Shown here in pieces: positions 52,793 to 64,000 of a stretch of DNA of 64,000 bases. The first letter of the stretch is position 1; each line of letters begins with the position of its first letter. The notes under the pieces were generated by a model, which saw only the letters and a list, made by a program, of their open reading frames with translations, did not search any database and was not told where the DNA came from. A program made the translations under genes and the position numbers. The DNA lies in the NCBI RefSeq assembly GCF_000067045.1, contig NC_010125.1:2098001-2162000 (forward strand), written 5' to 3'. Origin of the DNA: Gluconacetobacter diazotrophicus PA1 5. Its GTDB lineage: Bacteria > Pseudomonadota > Alphaproteobacteria > Acetobacterales > Acetobacteraceae.

Positions 52793-52944
52793 GCGCCTCT
52801 TCTCCTGCGATAACGGACCGCGCCAGGCGGTCTTCCTCAAAGCGCGATGATTTTACCGGAGCGTGCCTGCAAAGACGAGCCCCGAGGAGCCCGCATCCGG
52901 CATGGCCGCCATTCCCGCCCCGCCGACGCGGCGGGCCGGCCATG

Positions 52945-53682
52945 TCAGCCGGCCATGGTTTCGACCGAAGGCGCCGCGCCGTCACGCGGCAGCGTCACCA
53001 GCGTGAACAGCCCGGCGGGGGGCACGGACTGGATCGTCGCCTGCGCCAGGTCGGCCGGCGGCAGGAGGGATTCGATGGCGAAATCGGGATGCCAGCCCAG
53101 CGAGTGCGAGGCCCGCGCCATGCCGCGTTCCACCGCCAGCCGCACGCCGCCCGTGGCCAGGAAATGATTGACGAACAGGATGTGGCCACCCGGCCGCACC
53201 ACGCGCTTCAGCTCGCACAGCAGCCGGCGCGGATTAGGCACGACCGAGGCCACGAACATCGCGACCGCGATGTCGAACGAGCCATCGGCGAAGCGCGTCT
53301 CCTCGGCATCCATTTCCAGCAGCGCGTCGACATTGCGCAGGTTCATCCGCGCCACGCGCTGACGCGCCCGGTCCAGCATGTCCCCCGACAGGTCGATGCC
53401 GGTGATGCGCTTGTCGGATCGGTAATGGGGCAGCGCCAGGCCGGTGCCGACCCCCACTTCCAGCACCGCCGAGCCGGGCAGGCCGTTGACCGCCGCGACC
53501 GCGCGCTTGCGCCCGAAGGCCGAGACCCCGCCGAACAGGGCGTCATACACGCCCGCCCAGCGGCGATAGGCGGCTTTCACGGCTTCGGCATCAAGGGCCG
53601 AACGCGGCGCGGGGGCATAGCCACCCGCGATGCCGGCCGCGGAACCCGTCTCGGCGGGGGCGTCTTGAAGAACTTCGCTCAT
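52945..53682 (-). CDS. pmtA: Phosphatidylethanolamine N-methyltransferase-type class I methyltransferase
   Basis: A 245-residue SAM-dependent methyltransferase. AYRRWAGVYDALFGGVSAFGRKRAV and VLEVGVGTGLALPHY (SAM-binding) match the PmtA family that methylates phosphatidylethanolamine to phosphatidylcholine in alphaproteobacteria; NHFLATGG and the terminal FTLVTLPRDG are also typical. An N-terminal extension of about 40 residues precedes the core. AGGACT stands before ATG 53682. It may also be a paralogue that methylates another substrate. Confidence 0.82.
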   Translation of the reverse strand: MSEVLQDAPAETGSAAGIAGGYAPAPRSALDAEAVKAAYRRWAGVYDALFGGVSAFGRKRAVAAVNGLPGSAVLEVGVGTGLALPHYRSDKRITGIDLSGDMLDRARQRVARMNLRNVDALLEMDAEETRFADGSFDIAVAMFVASVVPNPRRLLCELKRVVRPGGHILFVNHFLATGGVRLAVERGMARASHSLGWHPDFAIESLLPPADLAQATIQSVPPAGLFTLVTLPRDGAAPSVETMAG

Positions 53683-53814
53683 CAGGAGTCCTCTCTGCCC
53701 TGCCGGGCGATTGTCTTCAAGTGGCCGTCGCACCAAAGTCCGCTGTCGCGCCGCAAAATGCCTGCCCTTCCCATTTGTTCGTGCCACCTTGGCCGCATCC
53801 CCTCGCCCACCCGA

Positions 53815-54819
53815 TCAAGCCCCGCCATCCAGCCGGCGCAGGATGCAGTCCCAGATCAGGCCCGCCGAGTTGATATCATCGAACCGGTCTATTTCCTGCA
53901 GGCCGGTCGGCGACGTCACATTGATCTCGGTCAGCCAGTCGCCGATCACGTCGATCCCGACGAAGATCAATCCCTTTTCACGCAGCATCGGTCCGATCGC
54001 CTCGCAGATCTCGCGGTCGCGCGGGGTCAGTTCCACCTTCGCCGCCTTGCCGCCCACATGCATGTTCGACCGGGCCTCGCCCTGCGCGGGAACGCGGTTG
54101 ATGGCACCGATCGGCTGGCCGTCCGCCAGGATGATACGCTTGTCGCCGCGCCGGACCGCGGCCTCGTACCGCTGGATCATCAGGGGCTCGCGCGAGCGGG
54201 CGAAATGCATCTCCAGCAGGGAATTCAGGTTTTCGTCATCCTCACGGATGCGGAAGACGCCCGCGCCGCCATTGCCGAACAGCGGCTTGACGATGATGTC
54301 CCGCCACTGGGCGCGGAAATCGCGGATGGCTTGGACGTCCCACGTCACCAGCGTGGGCGGCATCAGGTCGGGATAATGCGTGACCAGCAGCTTTTCCGGC
54401 GCGTTGCGCACCGATTCCGGGTCGTTGACCACCAGCGCCCGGCCCGGGCCGGTACCGTGGACATGTTCCAGCATATGCGTGGCGGTAATATAGGCCATGT
54501 CGAACGGCGGGTCCTGACGCATCAGGATCACGTCCATCCCCGACAGGTCCAGCACCCGTTCCTCGCCCAGCGCCGCGTGATCGCCCGCCACGCGCTGGAC
54601 GCGTGCGGGGCGCGCCCGTGCGGTCAGCCGCTCGGTTCGCGTGCCGCCAGCATGCCCGTCGGTGCGTCCCTCGCGCAGGCTCAGGCCCTGCACATGGTAG
54701 ACGAACAGTTCGTATCCCCGGGCCTGCGCCTCCAGCATCAGGGCAAAGGTGGAGTCGCCATTGATGTCGATCCCGGCGAGGGGATCCATCTGTACGGCGA
54801 CCTTCAACGGGCGGGACAT
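53815..54819 (-). CDS. gshB: Glutathione synthetase
   Basis: A 334-residue ATP-grasp ligase that adds glycine to gamma-glutamylcysteine. It opens [35 protein letters not shown], the typical GshB N-terminus, with [32 protein letters not shown], and [25 protein letters not shown] at the ATP and Mg sites. An insertion (about residues 53-90) rich in Arg/Gly is longer than usual. ATG 54819. Confidence 0.96.
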   Translation of the reverse strand: MSRPLKVAVQMDPLAGIDINGDSTFALMLEAQARGYELFVYHVQGLSLREGRTDGHAGGTRTERLTARARPARVQRVAGDHAALGEERVLDLSGMDVILMRQDPPFDMAYITATHMLEHVHGTGPGRALVVNDPESVRNAPEKLLVTHYPDLMPPTLVTWDVQAIRDFRAQWRDIIVKPLFGNGGAGVFRIREDDENLNSLLEMHFARSREPLMIQRYEAAVRRGDKRIILADGQPIGAINRVPAQGEARSNMHVGGKAAKVELTPRDREICEAIGPMLREKGLIFVGIDVIGDWLTEINVTSPTGLQEIDRFDDINSAGLIWDCILRRLDGGA

Positions 54820-54911
54820 GGACGCAGCCTCCGGCGACGATTCGGACCGCGGACGACGAACGGCGCCATCCGCCCCTGCTTCTTAGTCGAATTTCTTTGC
54901 AACGAAAAATC

Positions 54912-55454
<543 letters not shown>

Positions 55455-55469
55455 CGCAAAACAGGCCTC

Positions 55470-55567
55470 GATGTTGGTCCGGAAACGTGGGCTGGTGAGC
55501 GCGAGCGCCACGAAGCGCAGGAAACACGCGTCGGATCGCCACCAGCGCGCGTTTCCGGACCAACATC
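55470..55567. repeat. Long inverted repeat between aldose epimerase and greB
   Basis: Arms 55470-55487 and 55550-55567 are perfectly complementary over 18 bases (GATGTTGGTCCGGAAACG and its complement), and with mismatches the pairing extends inwards by roughly ten more bases. The outer arm abuts the aldose epimerase stop codon. It could be a transcription terminator or a mobile/regulatory element. Confidence 0.7.
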
Positions 55568-56467
55568 CTAACAGGCCATCAGGGCGATGCGGATATGTCC
55601 CTCCAGCTTTGCGCCGGGGGCCAGGACATGCACGCCCCGATCGATGACGCCGGAATGGTTGAACGCGTCGTTCATGTTCGTCACCGGCTCGACGGCGATG
55701 AAGGGTTTGTCCGGCGGGGTGAACAGGACCAGGTGACGGAACGGATCGTCGGCCTCGATCGTCAGGGCCAGCCCTTCGTTCGGCCAGCGCAGGAAGGCCG
55801 CGCGTTCCCACCCCGCATAGCAATTGTCGATATCCTGCGTGGTGACGGCATGCATATGCTCGAACGACCAGTCCCCCGTCGCCGGCACGCGCAATGCGGG
55901 CAGGTGGTGTTCGTCGTTCGTCCAGACCGTTTCGGCAGCAAAGCCCAGTTGCAGGCCGCTGCGCCGGGGAAAATAGGGGTGGAAACCCATTCCCACCGGC
56001 TGGGACCGCAGGTCGGTGTTTTCGATCAGCATACCGATCGACAGGCTGTCCTCGCGCAGGTCGAAGCGCAGTTGCGCACGATAGGCGAAGGGCCACTGGC
56101 CGATCACCTGGCCCGTCACCTGCTCGTAGGGGGGATGCCAGTCCAGCACCAGTGTCGCACTGTCGTCGGCCAGCAATTCCAGTTGCCACGGATGCTCCCA
56201 GCCATTCCCGTGGAGGGTATTGGACTCGCCGCCAAAATTGGGCTTCATCCGATACTCGGTACCCTCGAACCGGAAATGGCCGTTGGCCACGCGATTGGAG
56301 AACGGAACCAGCGGATAGCCCGAAACCGCCCGGCCCCGCTGCGCCAGCAGGTTGGCGTCGCTGACGGCGTGCAGCACGCAGATGTCGCGGCTCTTCCAGT
56401 AGGCGACGGCACCCCCCAGTTCGGGCAGCAATCCCAGCCGGCCCGTTCCGGCAGTCAGTTCGATCAT
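55568..56467 (-). CDS. Aldose 1-epimerase family protein
   Basis: A 299-residue galactose mutarotase-like beta-sandwich. GFHPYFPRR supplies the catalytic histidine region, YPLVPFSNRVANGHFRFEG and NTLHGNGWEHPWQL the sugar-binding and N-terminal histidine blocks, and AVEPVTNMNDAFN the catalytic glutamate. It interconverts anomers of aldoses. The start at 56467 follows the family N-terminus, with GGGAG about a dozen bases upstream. It follows uvrB on the same strand after 49 bases. Confidence 0.9.
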   Translation of the reverse strand: MIELTAGTGRLGLLPELGGAVAYWKSRDICVLHAVSDANLLAQRGRAVSGYPLVPFSNRVANGHFRFEGTEYRMKPNFGGESNTLHGNGWEHPWQLELLADDSATLVLDWHPPYEQVTGQVIGQWPFAYRAQLRFDLREDSLSIGMLIENTDLRSQPVGMGFHPYFPRRSGLQLGFAAETVWTNDEHHLPALRVPATGDWSFEHMHAVTTQDIDNCYAGWERAAFLRWPNEGLALTIEADDPFRHLVLFTPPDKPFIAVEPVTNMNDAFNHSGVIDRGVHVLAPGAKLEGHIRIALMAC

Positions 56468-56516
56468 TCCGTTCGTTCTCCCGCGTCGCCGGTTGCGTTG
56501 CCGTGACGACGTCTTT

Positions 56517-58748
<2,232 letters not shown>

Positions 58749-58860
58749 AGTTGCGGACTGTGGGGATCGCGCGACCCGGACGCAAGGCCCATCGCACGCA
58801 CACCCGCCCCCCGCCGCAATTCGGCCTTGGCATCTCGCCCGCGCGGCCTACACTCGCGGG

Positions 58861-59670
58861 ATGGACGGTTCCATCCCCCCTTCCGGCAGCCCGCCCACGC
58901 CGTTCGTCCGCGTGATCGACCTGGAAACCAGCGGGCGGAATGCCGCCGATGGCGGGATCGTCGAAATCGGCTGGCAGGATGTCGCCCGGGACGCCGACGG
59001 CACCTGGGCCCTGGCCGGCCCACCCGGGGCGCGCCTGACCCACCCGGGCGGCCCCATCACGCCGCAGACCATGGCGATCCATCACATTACCGACGCGCAC
59101 GTGCGCGACGCCCCGCCCTTTGCCGAGATCGCGCCCGACATCCTGCACCCGGCGGACCGGCCGGCGGCGATGGCGGCCCATCGCGCCAGTTTCGAACAGG
59201 GCTGGATTCGCGGCAGCCTGCCGCCTGCCCTGACGACCGGACTGCACTGGATCTGCACCTATAAATGCGCGCTGCGGCTGTGGCCCGACGAACCGGGACA
59301 TTCCAACCAGGGCCTGCGCCATTCCCGCCGGCCTGCCGGGCTGGAGCGCGCACTGGGCGACCCGCCGCACCGCGCCGGGCCCGATGCCTATGTCACGGCG
59401 CACCATCTGCGCGACATGCTGGCGCTGGCCACGGTGGAGCAGTTGCTGCGCTGGTCGCGCGAACCCGCCCTGCTGACCCGTGTGCCGCACGGCCCGCTAC
59501 GCGGCCGCCAGATCCGCAACCTGGCGACCGGCGACCTGGACCGGCTGCTGGCCGAGGACCGCCGACGCGGCCCCGACCTGGCCTTCACCCTGCGCACCGA
59601 ACGCGCGCGCCGCGCCGGGCTAAACGAGACGACGCTAGCGCCGCCGGTTCAGCAGGCCTTTCGCTTTTAA
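58861..59670 (+). CDS. DEDD-type 3'-5' exonuclease (DnaQ-like)
   Basis: A 269-residue exonuclease with ExoI VIDLETSG (about residues 18-25), ExoII AHRASFEQ (about 103-110; the usual Asp is replaced by Glu), and ExoIII HRAGPDAYVTAHHL (about 177-190). The C-terminal 70 residues form the 'RxIRNLATGDLD' extension of exodeoxyribonuclease-X-like proteins. It is divergent from uvrB and its 3' end overlaps a convergent small gene by 36 bases. Role probably in DNA repair. Confidence 0.82.
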   Translation: MDGSIPPSGSPPTPFVRVIDLETSGRNAADGGIVEIGWQDVARDADGTWALAGPPGARLTHPGGPITPQTMAIHHITDAHVRDAPPFAEIAPDILHPADRPAAMAAHRASFEQGWIRGSLPPALTTGLHWICTYKCALRLWPDEPGHSNQGLRHSRRPAGLERALGDPPHRAGPDAYVTAHHLRDMLALATVEQLLRWSREPALLTRVPHGPLRGRQIRNLATGDLDRLLAEDRRRGPDLAFTLRTERARRAGLNETTLAPPVQQAFRF

Positions 59671-59946
59671 CGACGGCTTCGTAAGCCCCGCCGAGGGGCG
59701 TCTCAGTTCTGTCCAATTTTCGATCAGGATCTTGAGCGCCCATAGGATGCAGCCAAATCCGATGGCGAACAGGATCGAGCCTGCCGGGTCGCCGACATGT
59801 CGGCCAACGACATTCCCTGAAACAACGATTAAGCTTCCGGACTGGGACCATAAGACGATCGCCCGGCGCTCCCTGGTCCATCCGGAGAGCGGCCGGGAAA
59901 GTGGCGGCGACAACGGCTCCCTGTCCGCGTCGGACGTTTCATTCAT
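59635..59946 (-). CDS. Small membrane protein of unknown function
   Basis: A 103-residue protein starting MNETSDADREPLSPPLSRPL. A charged N-terminal third precedes two hydrophobic segments (about residues 37-47 and 57-73) and a basic tail ending LLNRRR. It starts five bases after the stop of the ABC1-type kinase gene, so it is the last gene of the pepF-ABC1 unit. Its 3' end overlaps the convergent exonuclease gene. No known family. Confidence 0.6.
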   Translation of the reverse strand: MNETSDADREPLSPPLSRPLSGWTRERRAIVLWSQSGSLIVVSGNVVGRHVGDPAGSILFAIGFGCILWALKILIENWTELRRPSAGLTKPSLKAKGLLNRRR

Positions 59947-59951
59947 GCGGA

Positions 59952-61316
59952 TCAGGCCTCGATCGGCGTCGGCACTCCGGCAACCCGAATAGCCTCCGCC
60001 TGCCGGGCCGCCAGTTGCGCCGCGTCGAAATCGGCGATCAGTTCCTGGAACAGCCGGTACCAGTTCAATTTCGCGCCCAGGCGCAGGAACACGCTGCCCA
60101 ACCCGATGGCGGAGCGGTCCACCAGCACGAATTCGCGCGGCGGGCGCACCCCGCCCGTGCGCTTCAGTCCGGCATAGACGCGTTCGGCCACCGCGCGGCC
60201 GAATTGCGGGTCGTCATTTTCCTGGATGGGACGCACCCGGTCCTGCATCAGCGGTTCGTAGATGAAGCGGGCCCATTCATTGAGGATCCGCATCGTCTCG
60301 CGCGACATGTTGGTAAAGCCCCAGGCCTGATAGGCGTGATAGGCCAGGTCCTCGTCATTGCGTTCCAGCGCGCGGTACAGGTCGATGATGCCCTGCACGA
60401 ACCTAGCCGGGAAGATCCGGATCGCGCCCAGGTCCAGCAGGTTCAGCCCGTAATCGCCCCGCACGGTGAAATTGCCCATGTGCGGGTCGCCATGGATGAC
60501 GCCGTAACGGTACAGCGGCACGTACCACGCATGGAACAGCGCGCGCGCCATGGCATTGCGCTGGTCCTGCGACGGGTTGGTGTCCAGGACCTTCTGCACC
60601 CCGCGGCCCTCCAGCCAGTCCATGACCAGCAGCCGCCGGGTCGTCATGTCCTCGACCGGGGCGGGCACGCTGACATCGGGCCGATCGGCCAGCATCAGGC
60701 GATAGAGCCGCAGGTTCGCGGCCTCGCGCAGGTAATCCAGTTCCTCGCGCAGGCGCGCTTCCAGTTCCACCAGCACGTCATCCTGCTGGATGGTACTGTC
60801 GATCCGGTAATACAGGCCCACCGCCATGCGGAACTGCCGCAGGTCGGAATCCACCGTGGCCTGCATGTCGGGATATTGCAGCTTGCACGCCACCAGCCGC
60901 CCGTCGGGCAGGACGGCCCGATGCACCTGGCCCAGGCTGGCGGCGGCCGCGGCCTCGTGCTCGAAGGTGCGGAAGCGCCGTTCCCAGTCGCGGCCCAGTT
61001 CGCTGGCCATGCGCCGGCGCACGAAGCTCCATCCCATCGCGGGGGCATTGGCCTGGAGCTGCGCCAGTTCCACGGCATATTCCTCGGGCAGGGCACCGGG
61101 AATGGTGGACAGCAGTTGCGCGCCCTTCATCAGCGGCCCCTTCAGCCCGCCAAGGATGGATTTCAGGTCGCCGGCATGGGCCGTCCGGTCGGTCCGGATG
61201 CCCATCTTGTGCCCCGCGATCCGCGCCGCGATGCCGCCGACGGCGCCCGAGGTCCGCACCATCCGGCGGAATTCGCCGAACAGCCCGGTATTGTCGAGAT
61301 CCCGTTCTTCCGCCAC
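59952..61316 (-). CDS. ABC1/UbiB family atypical kinase
   Basis: A protein of about 454 residues of the ABC1 (UbiB/COQ8-like) family linked to ubiquinone biosynthesis. It has the family KGxxQ-type block LKGPLMKGAQ, the Ala-rich loop AAAAASLGQVHRA, VACKLQYPD, HGDPHMGNF, and LDLGAIR at the metal site. GTG at 61316 follows GGAG by about ten bases and is preferred over GTG 61325 and TTG 61352. It overlaps or abuts the pepF stop, so the two genes are coupled. A pepF-ABC1 pair recurs in alphaproteobacteria. Confidence 0.88.
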   Translation of the reverse strand: MAEERDLDNTGLFGEFRRMVRTSGAVGGIAARIAGHKMGIRTDRTAHAGDLKSILGGLKGPLMKGAQLLSTIPGALPEEYAVELAQLQANAPAMGWSFVRRRMASELGRDWERRFRTFEHEAAAAASLGQVHRAVLPDGRLVACKLQYPDMQATVDSDLRQFRMAVGLYYRIDSTIQQDDVLVELEARLREELDYLREAANLRLYRLMLADRPDVSVPAPVEDMTTRRLLVMDWLEGRGVQKVLDTNPSQDQRNAMARALFHAWYVPLYRYGVIHGDPHMGNFTVRGDYGLNLLDLGAIRIFPARFVQGIIDLYRALERNDEDLAYHAYQAWGFTNMSRETMRILNEWARFIYEPLMQDRVRPIQENDDPQFGRAVAERVYAGLKRTGGVRPPREFVLVDRSAIGLGSVFLRLGAKLNWYRLFQELIADFDAAQLAARQAEAIRVAGVPTPIEA

Positions 61317-61317
61317 G

Positions 61318-63165
61318 TCAGGCACGCTCCAGCTCGTCGATAAATCCGGCAATCACATCCAGCCCCTTGCGCCAGAATCCGGGATCGGCCGCATCCAGCC
61401 CGAACGGCGCCAGCAATTCGCGATGCCGCATGGTGCCGCCCGCGCGCAGCATGTCCAGATATTTGTCCTGGAAGCCCGCATGCCCGGACTGGAACACGCC
61501 ATAGAGCGCATTCACCAGGCAATCCCCGAACGCATAGGCATACACGTAGAACGGAGAGTGAATGAAATGCGGGACATAGGTCCAGTAGACGTCATAGTCC
61601 GGGGTGAAGTTGAACGCCGGTCCCAGGCTTTCGGTCTGGACCTGCCGCCAGATGGCGCCGATCCGTTCGGGCAGCAATTCGCCCGATTTCCGCTCGGCAT
61701 GCACCAGGGTCTCGAACCGGTAGAATGCGATCTGGCGGACGACGGTGTTCAGCATGTCCTCGACCTTGGCCGCCAGCATCAGCCGGCGGCGCGCGGGGTC
61801 GGTCTCGGCATCCAGCAGCGCGCGGAAGGTCAGCATTTCGCCGAACACGCTGGCGGTCTCGGCCAGGGTCAGCGGCGTGCCCGACATCAGGTAGCCATGG
61901 GGTGCGGCCAGCACCTGGTGCACGCCGTGCCCCAGTTCGTGCGCCAGGGTCATCACGTCGCGGGTACGGCCGTGATAGTTCAGCAGCAGATAGGGATGGA
62001 CCGACGGCACCGTGGGGTGGGCGAACGCGCCCGACGCCTTGCCCGGCGCGGGTGCGGCATCGATCCACGCATGGTCGAAGAACCGGCGCGCGACGGTGCC
62101 CATGCGCGGGTCGAACGCCTCATAGGCCGCCAGCACCTGCCGCGTGGCCTGGTCCCATGGGATGATCCGGTCGTCGGCCGACGGCAGGGGGGCGTTGCGG
62201 TCCCAATGTTCCAGCTTCTCCAGCCCCAGCCATTTCGCCTTCAGGGCGTAATAGCGGTGGGACAGACGCGGGTAGTCGGTCGTCACGGCCTGGACCAGCG
62301 CGTCCACGACCTCGTCCTCGACCATGTTGCTGCGGTTGCGGTAGGAGCCCGGGCGCGGATAGTGACGCAGCGAATCGGAAATCGCCTTGTCCTTGGCCAG
62401 CGTGTTGGTGATCAGCGAAAACAGCCGGATATTGTCGCCGAACACGGCGCCGATGGCGCGGGCCGCCCGTTCGCGCACCGCGCGGTCCGGGTCCGACAGC
62501 CGGTTCAGCGCCTCGCCGACCGTAAGCCGGCTGTCGTCCAGCGGGATACGCAGGCCGGCCATCGTCTCGTCGAACAGGCGGCACCACGCCGCCGCCCCGG
62601 TGACCGATTTCTCGTGCAGGACCTGCTCGATCTCGTCGGACAATTGATGCGGGCGGAAGACGCGCAGGTCGCGCAGGAACGGCGCCCAGACCGCCAGCGC
62701 CGGGTCGGCCAGCCGCGCCGCCATCTCGTCGTCGCCGATGCGGTTCAGTTCCAACGTGAAGAACAGCAGATGGGTCGAGATATCCGTCAGCCGCTCGTTC
62801 ACCGATTGCGAGAACCGGCCGATCGCGGCATCGGACGAATCGCCGGCGAACAGCAGTTGCGCATAGGACGCGGCACGGCCCAGCACCTCGTCGATCCGCT
62901 GGTATTCGGCGATCGCCTCCGCCAGCGCGGCCGGCGAGGCCCCGGCCAGGCGCCCGCGCCAGACATCGGCGAACGCGGCCGCGTCCGCTTCCGCCTGGTT
63001 CAGGTCGGTCCGCAGCCTGTCCGATTCGGGGCTGTCATACAGGTCGCCCAGGTCCCAGCGCGGCAGGTCCCCGGCCGTGCCGGCCGTCGCCCCGCCCTCG
63101 GCCTCGCGCCCGCACCGGCCCCCGCACGGGCCGTCGATCCAGGCGGAAAGATTCTGTCCAGACAT
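61318..63165 (-). CDS. pepF: M3 family oligoendopeptidase F
   Basis: A 615-residue zinc oligopeptidase. The zinc motif is HELGH (residues 409-413) in LAHELGHGVHQVL, with LAETASVFGEMLTFRALLD carrying the third ligand. The C-terminal PHFIHSPFYVYAYAFG segment is typical of PepF. Length is normal and no signal peptide is seen. The N-terminal 30 residues are Gly/Cys-rich and variable. It is the first gene of the pepF-ABC1-small membrane protein unit. Confidence 0.95.
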   Translation of the reverse strand: MSGQNLSAWIDGPCGGRCGREAEGGATAGTAGDLPRWDLGDLYDSPESDRLRTDLNQAEADAAAFADVWRGRLAGASPAALAEAIAEYQRIDEVLGRAASYAQLLFAGDSSDAAIGRFSQSVNERLTDISTHLLFFTLELNRIGDDEMAARLADPALAVWAPFLRDLRVFRPHQLSDEIEQVLHEKSVTGAAAWCRLFDETMAGLRIPLDDSRLTVGEALNRLSDPDRAVRERAARAIGAVFGDNIRLFSLITNTLAKDKAISDSLRHYPRPGSYRNRSNMVEDEVVDALVQAVTTDYPRLSHRYYALKAKWLGLEKLEHWDRNAPLPSADDRIIPWDQATRQVLAAYEAFDPRMGTVARRFFDHAWIDAAPAPGKASGAFAHPTVPSVHPYLLLNYHGRTRDVMTLAHELGHGVHQVLAAPHGYLMSGTPLTLAETASVFGEMLTFRALLDAETDPARRRLMLAAKVEDMLNTVVRQIAFYRFETLVHAERKSGELLPERIGAIWRQVQTESLGPAFNFTPDYDVYWTYVPHFIHSPFYVYAYAFGDCLVNALYGVFQSGHAGFQDKYLDMLRAGGTMRHRELLAPFGLDAADPGFWRKGLDVIAGFIDELERA

Positions 63166-63276
63166 CGATGCGCCTCCACCCTGCTGTCCCGCGTTCGCGG
63201 TGACCGTATCCTGCCTAACATCTAATGCGGAATGCGCGCGGGCGCGACCCCGCCGACATCATCGGTAACAGGCGGC

Positions 63277-63311
63277 CAAGACAAACGGCCGGAAGGTCTC
63301 CCTCCCGGCCG
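63277..63311 (-). terminator. Terminator after gltB
   Basis: Read on the minus strand, the stem CGGCCGGGAGG pairs with CCTTCCGGCCG around a four-base loop, with one mismatch, and runs into TTTGTCTT. It ends transcription of gltB. Confidence 0.75.
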
Positions 63312-63338
63312 CCGGTTATCCTGTCCTGCGCCTGAAAC

Positions 63339-64000
63339 CTATGCGCTGCGCGCGGCCTCGGTCGCGGGCACATACCCGATCGCCTTGGCATAGTCGCGCG
63401 GCACCAGGTGCCAGAAGCGTGGCAGGACCTGGTCCCATTTATGCAGCAGCAGTTCGGCATAGCGACTATGCGTCTCGCGCGCATGCGTCTGGACCAGGTC
63501 GCGCAGCACGGCCTCCCATTTCGGGTCGGCGACGCGCTCCCACAGCAGCGTATCGGGGTTGATCCGCTGTTCGAACGTGCCTTTCTCGTCATAGACGAAG
63601 GCCATGCCGCCGGTGAAACCCGCCCCGAAATTGTCCCCGGCCTCGCCCAGGATCACCACCGTGCCGCCGGTCATGTATTCGCAGCCGTTCGACCCGCAGC
63701 CCTCGACCACCGCGACGGCGCCGGAATTGCGTACCGCGAAGCGTTCGCCCGCCTGCCCGGCGGCATAGAGCGCGCCCGAGGTCGCGCCATACAGCACCGT
63801 ATTGCCGATGATCGCGTTTTCGTTCGACACGAGGTTCGAGGATGCCGGCTGCCGCACCACGATGGTCGCGCCCGACAGCCCCTTGCCCACATAATCGTTG
63901 GCGTCGCCCAGCACTTCCAGCTTCAGCCCCTGGACCGCGAACGCACCCAGCGACTGCCCGGCCGAGCCACGCAGCCGCACCGTCAGGTGGCCCGGCGCCA
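63339..64000 (-). CDS. gltB: Glutamate synthase large subunit, C-terminal end only
   Basis: The visible 220 residues are the C-terminal GXGXG beta-helix domain: GKGLSGATIVVRQP, IGNTVLYGATSGALYAAGQAGERFAVRNSGAVAVVEGCGSNGCEYMTGGTVVILG and GMAFVYDEKGTFEQRINPD. The rest of the gene continues past the window edge. Glutamate synthase transfers the glutamine amide to 2-oxoglutarate with gltD. The stop is at 63339 and is followed by a terminator. Confidence 0.95.
   Translation of the reverse strand, partial: APGHLTVRLRGSAGQSLGAFAVQGLKLEVLGDANDYVGKGLSGATIVVRQPASSNLVSNENAIIGNTVLYGATSGALYAAGQAGERFAVRNSGAVAVVEGCGSNGCEYMTGGTVVILGEAGDNFGAGFTGGMAFVYDEKGTFEQRINPDTLLWERVADPKWEAVLRDLVQTHARETHSRYAELLLHKWDQVLPRFWHLVPRDYAKAIGYVPATEAARSA

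Noticed and set aside
52916-52938. GC hairpin after pmtA as a terminator
   Set aside because: The arms are imperfect and no T-tract follows, so it is not claimed.

Overview
The window is high-GC alphaproteobacterial DNA. Gene content and order (a lone groES end with a CIRCE element, Tim44-like/secB divergent pair, Usg, a Hint-domain protein, a tri-haem quinol-type peroxidase, ctaB without a working cytochrome c oxidase beside it) point to an acetic acid bacterium (Acetobacteraceae), most like Gluconacetobacter or Komagataeibacter. That assignment is inference from gene content, not a database match. Almost all of the window is housekeeping chromosome. Two insertion sequences and one AT-richer cassette are the accessory parts.

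Layout. 1-4.7 kb: groES with CIRCE, usg, a DUF4169-type gene, dienelactone hydrolase, then petB-petC-mtnP on the minus strand without a Rieske gene. 4.8-10 kb: hemF, a Bug/TctC-type binding protein, and a three-gene iron-siderophore-type ABC operon with a Fur-like box and a short upstream ORF. 10-16 kb: Smr protein, tri-haem peroxidase, a DNA methyltransferase overlapping mltA, a Tim44-like protein, and secB. 16-25 kb: hemD-hemC, tsaD (carrying two compensating frameshifts), rlmJ, gpsA, a small secreted protein, a CNT nucleoside transporter, glutathione peroxidase, murJ. 25-30.6 kb: mutS-glnD. 30.6-32.9 kb: three cysteine-free proteins of unknown function in AT-richer DNA. 33-44.7 kb: TPR-glycosyltransferase, M32 carboxypeptidase, Hint protein, royal-jelly/gluconolactonase-like protein, thrC, M16 peptidase, pmbA, Tim44-like protein. 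44.7-49.6 kb: palindrome-rich spacer, an IS630-type element, a beheaded sulfotransferase, an IS21-type element, and an autotransporter tail. 49.6-64 kb: ialB-like gene, a degenerate COX1-like gene with ctaB and a coxF-like small gene, phospholipid methyltransferase, gshB, greB, aldose epimerase, uvrB, a DEDD exonuclease, an ABC1 kinase with pepF, and the 3' end of gltB.

Most striking points. (1) The COX1-like protein beside ctaB keeps the two low-spin haem histidines but has lost the CuB/haem a3 ligands and the cross-linking tyrosine. (2) The IS21-type element joins the head of one gene to the tail of an unrelated one, so DNA has been lost or rearranged at it. (3) The otherwise essential tsaD is read out of frame for about 60 codons. 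(4) The cysteine-free three-gene cassette at 30.7-32.9 kb has no recognised function. No tRNA, rRNA or CRISPR array was seen.
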